NCBI GenBank assembly: GCA_937920345.1
Contig: CALGVA010000004.1
Location: 1 to 24,907, forward strand
Direction: 5' to 3'
Length of the DNA: 24,907 nt
Source of the DNA: an uncultured Lachnospiraceae bacterium
Lineage (GTDB): Bacteria > Bacillota > Clostridia > Lachnospirales > Lachnospiraceae
The position numbers and the translations under genes were made by a program. The notes under the pieces are model-generated. The model ran no database searches and was not told the DNA's origin. It saw nothing but the letters and a program-made list of their open reading frames with translations. Numbering within the stretch: the first letter of the stretch is position 1; the number at the start of each line of letters is the position of its first letter. Shown here in pieces: positions 23,413-24,907 of the stretch.

Positions 23413-24438
23413 TTAGCCAAGTAAGGACAGTGCCAGCTGATTGGACTGATTAGCCTGTGACAGCATGGATGTACCTGCCTGCTGCAGAATGTTGTTGTTC
23501 GCGTACTTAACCATCTCGGTTGCGATATCTGTATCACGAACTGCTGCTTCTGCAGATGTGGTGTTCTCTACGATGTTATCCAGGTTGCTGATCGTGTGCT
23601 CCAGTCTGTTCTGGATTGCACCAAGGTCAGATCTCTGCTTGGATACATCCTGAATTGCACTCTTTGCAAAAGCGTTCAGTGCTGCGAAGTCTGCTGCCGT
23701 AGGTGCTGTAGCCTTATCTGCATCCGCAAGTGTAGCAACCTTAACATTAGCAGTATCCGCTTTAACAGCCGTGTCAACCACCTTGGTAGGATCAAGTGTG
23801 TAGAACTTCGCCAGCATGTCAACCTTCAAAGTATTATCTACGTTCTCGCCATACTTTGTAAGTGCGTTCGTATCAGTAGTCTTTGCGTCGATGTTCGCTG
23901 TACCAAACTTCACACCCTTATGCAGTGCATTTGCCATCAGCTCGTTAGTATTCATGTTCTTGATCGTGATACCGATGTGCTGTCCGGACTCTGCGCCTAC
24001 CTGCAGTCCCTTGTTGGAGAAGGAACCGTCAAGCAGCTTCTGCTCGTTGAATGTGGTCGTGCTCTGTACACGGTCGATCTCGCTCATCAGCTGTTTTACT
24101 TCCGCCTGGATGTAGCTGCGGTCTGTAGATGTCAGTGTGCCGTTCTCTCCCTTTACTGCCAGCTCGTTCATTCTCTGCAGCATATCCTGTACTTCGTTCA
24201 GTGCGCCTTCTGCTGTCTGTACGCAGGAGATACCGTCCTGTGCATTTGCGGAAGCCTGGGTAAGTCCTCTTACCTGTCTTCTCATCTTCTCGGAAATGGA
24301 TAAGCCTGCTGCGTCATCTGCTGCACGGTTGATCTTGTAACCGGATGATAACTTCTCTGTGGACTTAGCCTGTGCGCTTGTTGTCAAGCCAAGCATTCTG
24401 TTAGAGTTCATTGCTGTAATGTTGTGTTTTACTACCAT
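23413..24438 (-). CDS. fliC: Flagellin
   Basis: Encodes 341 residues; ATG preceded by AAGGAGGA. Filament subunit exported by the flagellar type III system. The conserved N-terminal D0/D1 part starts MVVKHNITAMNSNRMLG and includes STEKLSSGYKINRAADDAAG, ISEKMRRQVRGL and LQRMNELAVKGENGTL (87-102). The C-terminal D1/D0 part runs from about 265 (KQRSDLGAIQNRLEHTISNL) to TSMLSQANQSNQLALSLLG. The middle (about 165-260) is short and variable, rich in Thr, Ala, Lys and Asp, with many Ser/Thr that could carry glycans. Unusually for a filament protein it has a cysteine at residue 72. It has a SigD promoter, a structured leader and its own terminator. The last 49 residues differ by one (Lys/Arg) from the next flagellin. 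Confidence 0.97.
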   Translation of the reverse strand: MVVKHNITAMNSNRMLGLTTSAQAKSTEKLSSGYKINRAADDAAGLSISEKMRRQVRGLTQASANAQDGISCVQTAEGALNEVQDMLQRMNELAVKGENGTLTSTDRSYIQAEVKQLMSEIDRVQSTTTFNEQKLLDGSFSNKGLQVGAESGQHIGITIKNMNTNELMANALHKGVKFGTANIDAKTTDTNALTKYGENVDNTLKVDMLAKFYTLDPTKVVDTAVKADTANVKVATLADADKATAPTAADFAALNAFAKSAIQDVSKQRSDLGAIQNRLEHTISNLDNIVENTTSAEAAVRDTDIATEMVKYANNNILQQAGTSMLSQANQSNQLALSLLG

Positions 24439-24445
24439 AATATAT

Positions 24446-24478
24446 TCCTCCTTGAATTTTATGCGGCTTCCCTGCCGC
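24446..24478 (-). promoter_or_regulatory. Possible CsrA-binding hairpin in the flagellin leader
   Basis: On the minus strand GCGGC-AGGGAA-GCCGC (24478-24463) forms a 5-bp hairpin whose loop shows AGGGA, and the ribosome binding site AAGGAGGA (24453-24446) follows 9 nt later. CsrA binds GGA in hairpin loops and near the ribosome binding site and represses flagellin (hag) translation in Bacillus subtilis. The arrangement matches that two-site logic; no csrA gene is in the window. Confidence 0.45.
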
Positions 24479-24573
24479 TAATTTTTGTCTGTAGCGGTTC
24501 CCATGGCTCGTACGCAGTCATCGATCCCGTTACCGCTTATGTAAGTAAATGCTCTTTGCTTTACTTGTATAAT

Positions 24574-24600
24574 ATATCGGAACGAATTCCTGATTCTTAA
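24574..24600 (-). promoter_or_regulatory. SigD (sigma-28) flagellin promoter
   Basis: On the minus strand TAAG (24599-24596), exactly 15 nt, then CCGATAT (24580-24574). This differs from the Bacillus SigD consensus TAAA-N15-CCGATAT in one base. The start site would lie near 24567, giving a leader of about 130 nt. It places this flagellin in the late flagellar gene class. Confidence 0.88.
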
Positions 24601-24695
24601 GAGCAAATTACAAAAAAATACAAAAAAATTATAACCGCTCTAAATGCAGGATTTGCCGCGCAAATTCGAGAAACAAAAGGATTTTCCACATAGAA

Positions 24696-24721
24696 TAAGG
24701 AGCGGTATATACCGCTCCTTA
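24696..24721 (-). terminator. Terminator of the second flagellin gene
   Basis: The same perfect palindrome (TAAGGAGCGGTAT and its inverse) as at 23351-23376, 36 nt after the stop of the partial flagellin gene. On the minus strand it is followed by TTCTATG rather than a long T tract, so termination may rely on the stem. Confidence 0.8.
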
Positions 24722-24757
24722 TCTGGTAGCTTTGCAATGATAATAAACTGATCAGTA

Positions 24758-24907
24758 TTAGCCAAGTAAGGACAGTGCCAACTGGTTAGACTGATTAGCC
24801 TGTGACAGCATGGATGTGCCTGCCTGCTGCAGAATGTTGTTGTTCGCGTATCTAACCATCTCGGTTGCGATATCTGTATCACGAACTGCTGCTTCTGCAG
24901 ATGTGGT
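24758..24907 (-). CDS. fliC: Second flagellin, C-terminal part only
   Basis: The last 49 codons and stop of a flagellin gene that continues beyond the window. The sequence runs from TTSAEAAVRDTDIATEMVRY to SNQLALSLLG and differs from the complete flagellin at one residue (Arg for Lys after EMV). Nucleotide similarity continues through the stop to the end of the shared terminator palindrome. It is a tandem copy or a member of a flagellin array. Its promoter and variable region are not visible. Confidence 0.96.
   Translation of the reverse strand, partial: TTSAEAAVRDTDIATEMVRYANNNILQQAGTSMLSQANQSNQLALSLLG

Larger units (their letters stand above)
24439..24757. other. Region between the two flagellin genes
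   Basis: About 319 bp holding, in minus-strand order, the terminator of the second flagellin (24721-24696), a small ATTTGC-CGC-GCAAAT hairpin (24649-24663) like the one at 23300-23314, an A-rich stretch, the SigD promoter (24600-24574) and the roughly 130-nt leader of the complete flagellin gene. No gene is seen. Confidence 0.75.

Noticed and set aside
23277..23537. Minus-strand frame overlapping the flagellin 3' end, with a counterpart at 24640-24882
   Set aside because: It arises in both copies because the flagellin ends and terminators are near-identical in DNA; it lies in another frame of the flagellin gene.

Overview
The window looks like a chromosomal segment of a motile, low-to-moderate-GC Clostridia, most likely Lachnospiraceae. 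The reasons are the gene order rpmG-secE-nusG-rplK-rplA, strong AGGAGG ribosome binding sites, consensus sigma-A promoters, a SigD/FliA-type flagellin promoter (TAAG-N15-CCGATAT), and flagellin sequence of the type seen in motile gut Lachnospiraceae. This is judged from the sequence alone; no search was run.

Layout. 1-2635 (minus): ribosomal/translocation operon from a TTGACT-17-TATATT promoter through rpmG, secE, nusG, rplK and rplA, ending in a hairpin-rich leader that probably precedes rplJ just outside the window. 2636-4344 (plus): intergenic DNA and one FliD-like protein. 4345-6350 (minus): a stand-alone acyl-CoA carboxylase carboxyltransferase with an exact-consensus promoter, an overlapping inverted repeat and a FabT-like palindrome. 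6351-7831 (minus): a small HTH regulator overlapping UDP-galactopyranose mutase (glf).

8123-23276 is an island of glycosyltransferase genes. Plus strand: two GT2-TPR (SunS-like) paralogues, a structured repeat-like element, a DtxR/MntR-type regulator, a CgeB-like transferase and a third GT2-TPR paralogue. Minus strand (20771 to 13401): a tightly coupled six-gene operon of two CgeB-like paralogues, a small helical protein, a GT-GT2-methyltransferase fusion, a helical-domain/GT fusion and another CgeB-like protein. Plus strand again: an 800-residue DUF4422/helical/CgeB-like fusion. 23351-24907 (minus): a complete flagellin gene and the 3' end of a second, each with the same perfect 26-nt palindromic terminator.

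How it may work together (inference): the position beside the flagellins, the SunS-like protein-glycosyltransferase architecture and the CgeB family suggest that the island builds a glycan on flagellin. Glf could supply UDP-galactofuranose as one donor, and the embedded methyltransferase could modify the sugar. No pseudaminic or legionaminic acid pathway and no Maf (motility-associated factor) transferase is visible. The most distinctive points are the fused versus split versions of the same two-domain transferase, the structured element with an 11-bp direct repeat in front of the metalloregulator, and the double-operator promoter of the carboxylase gene.
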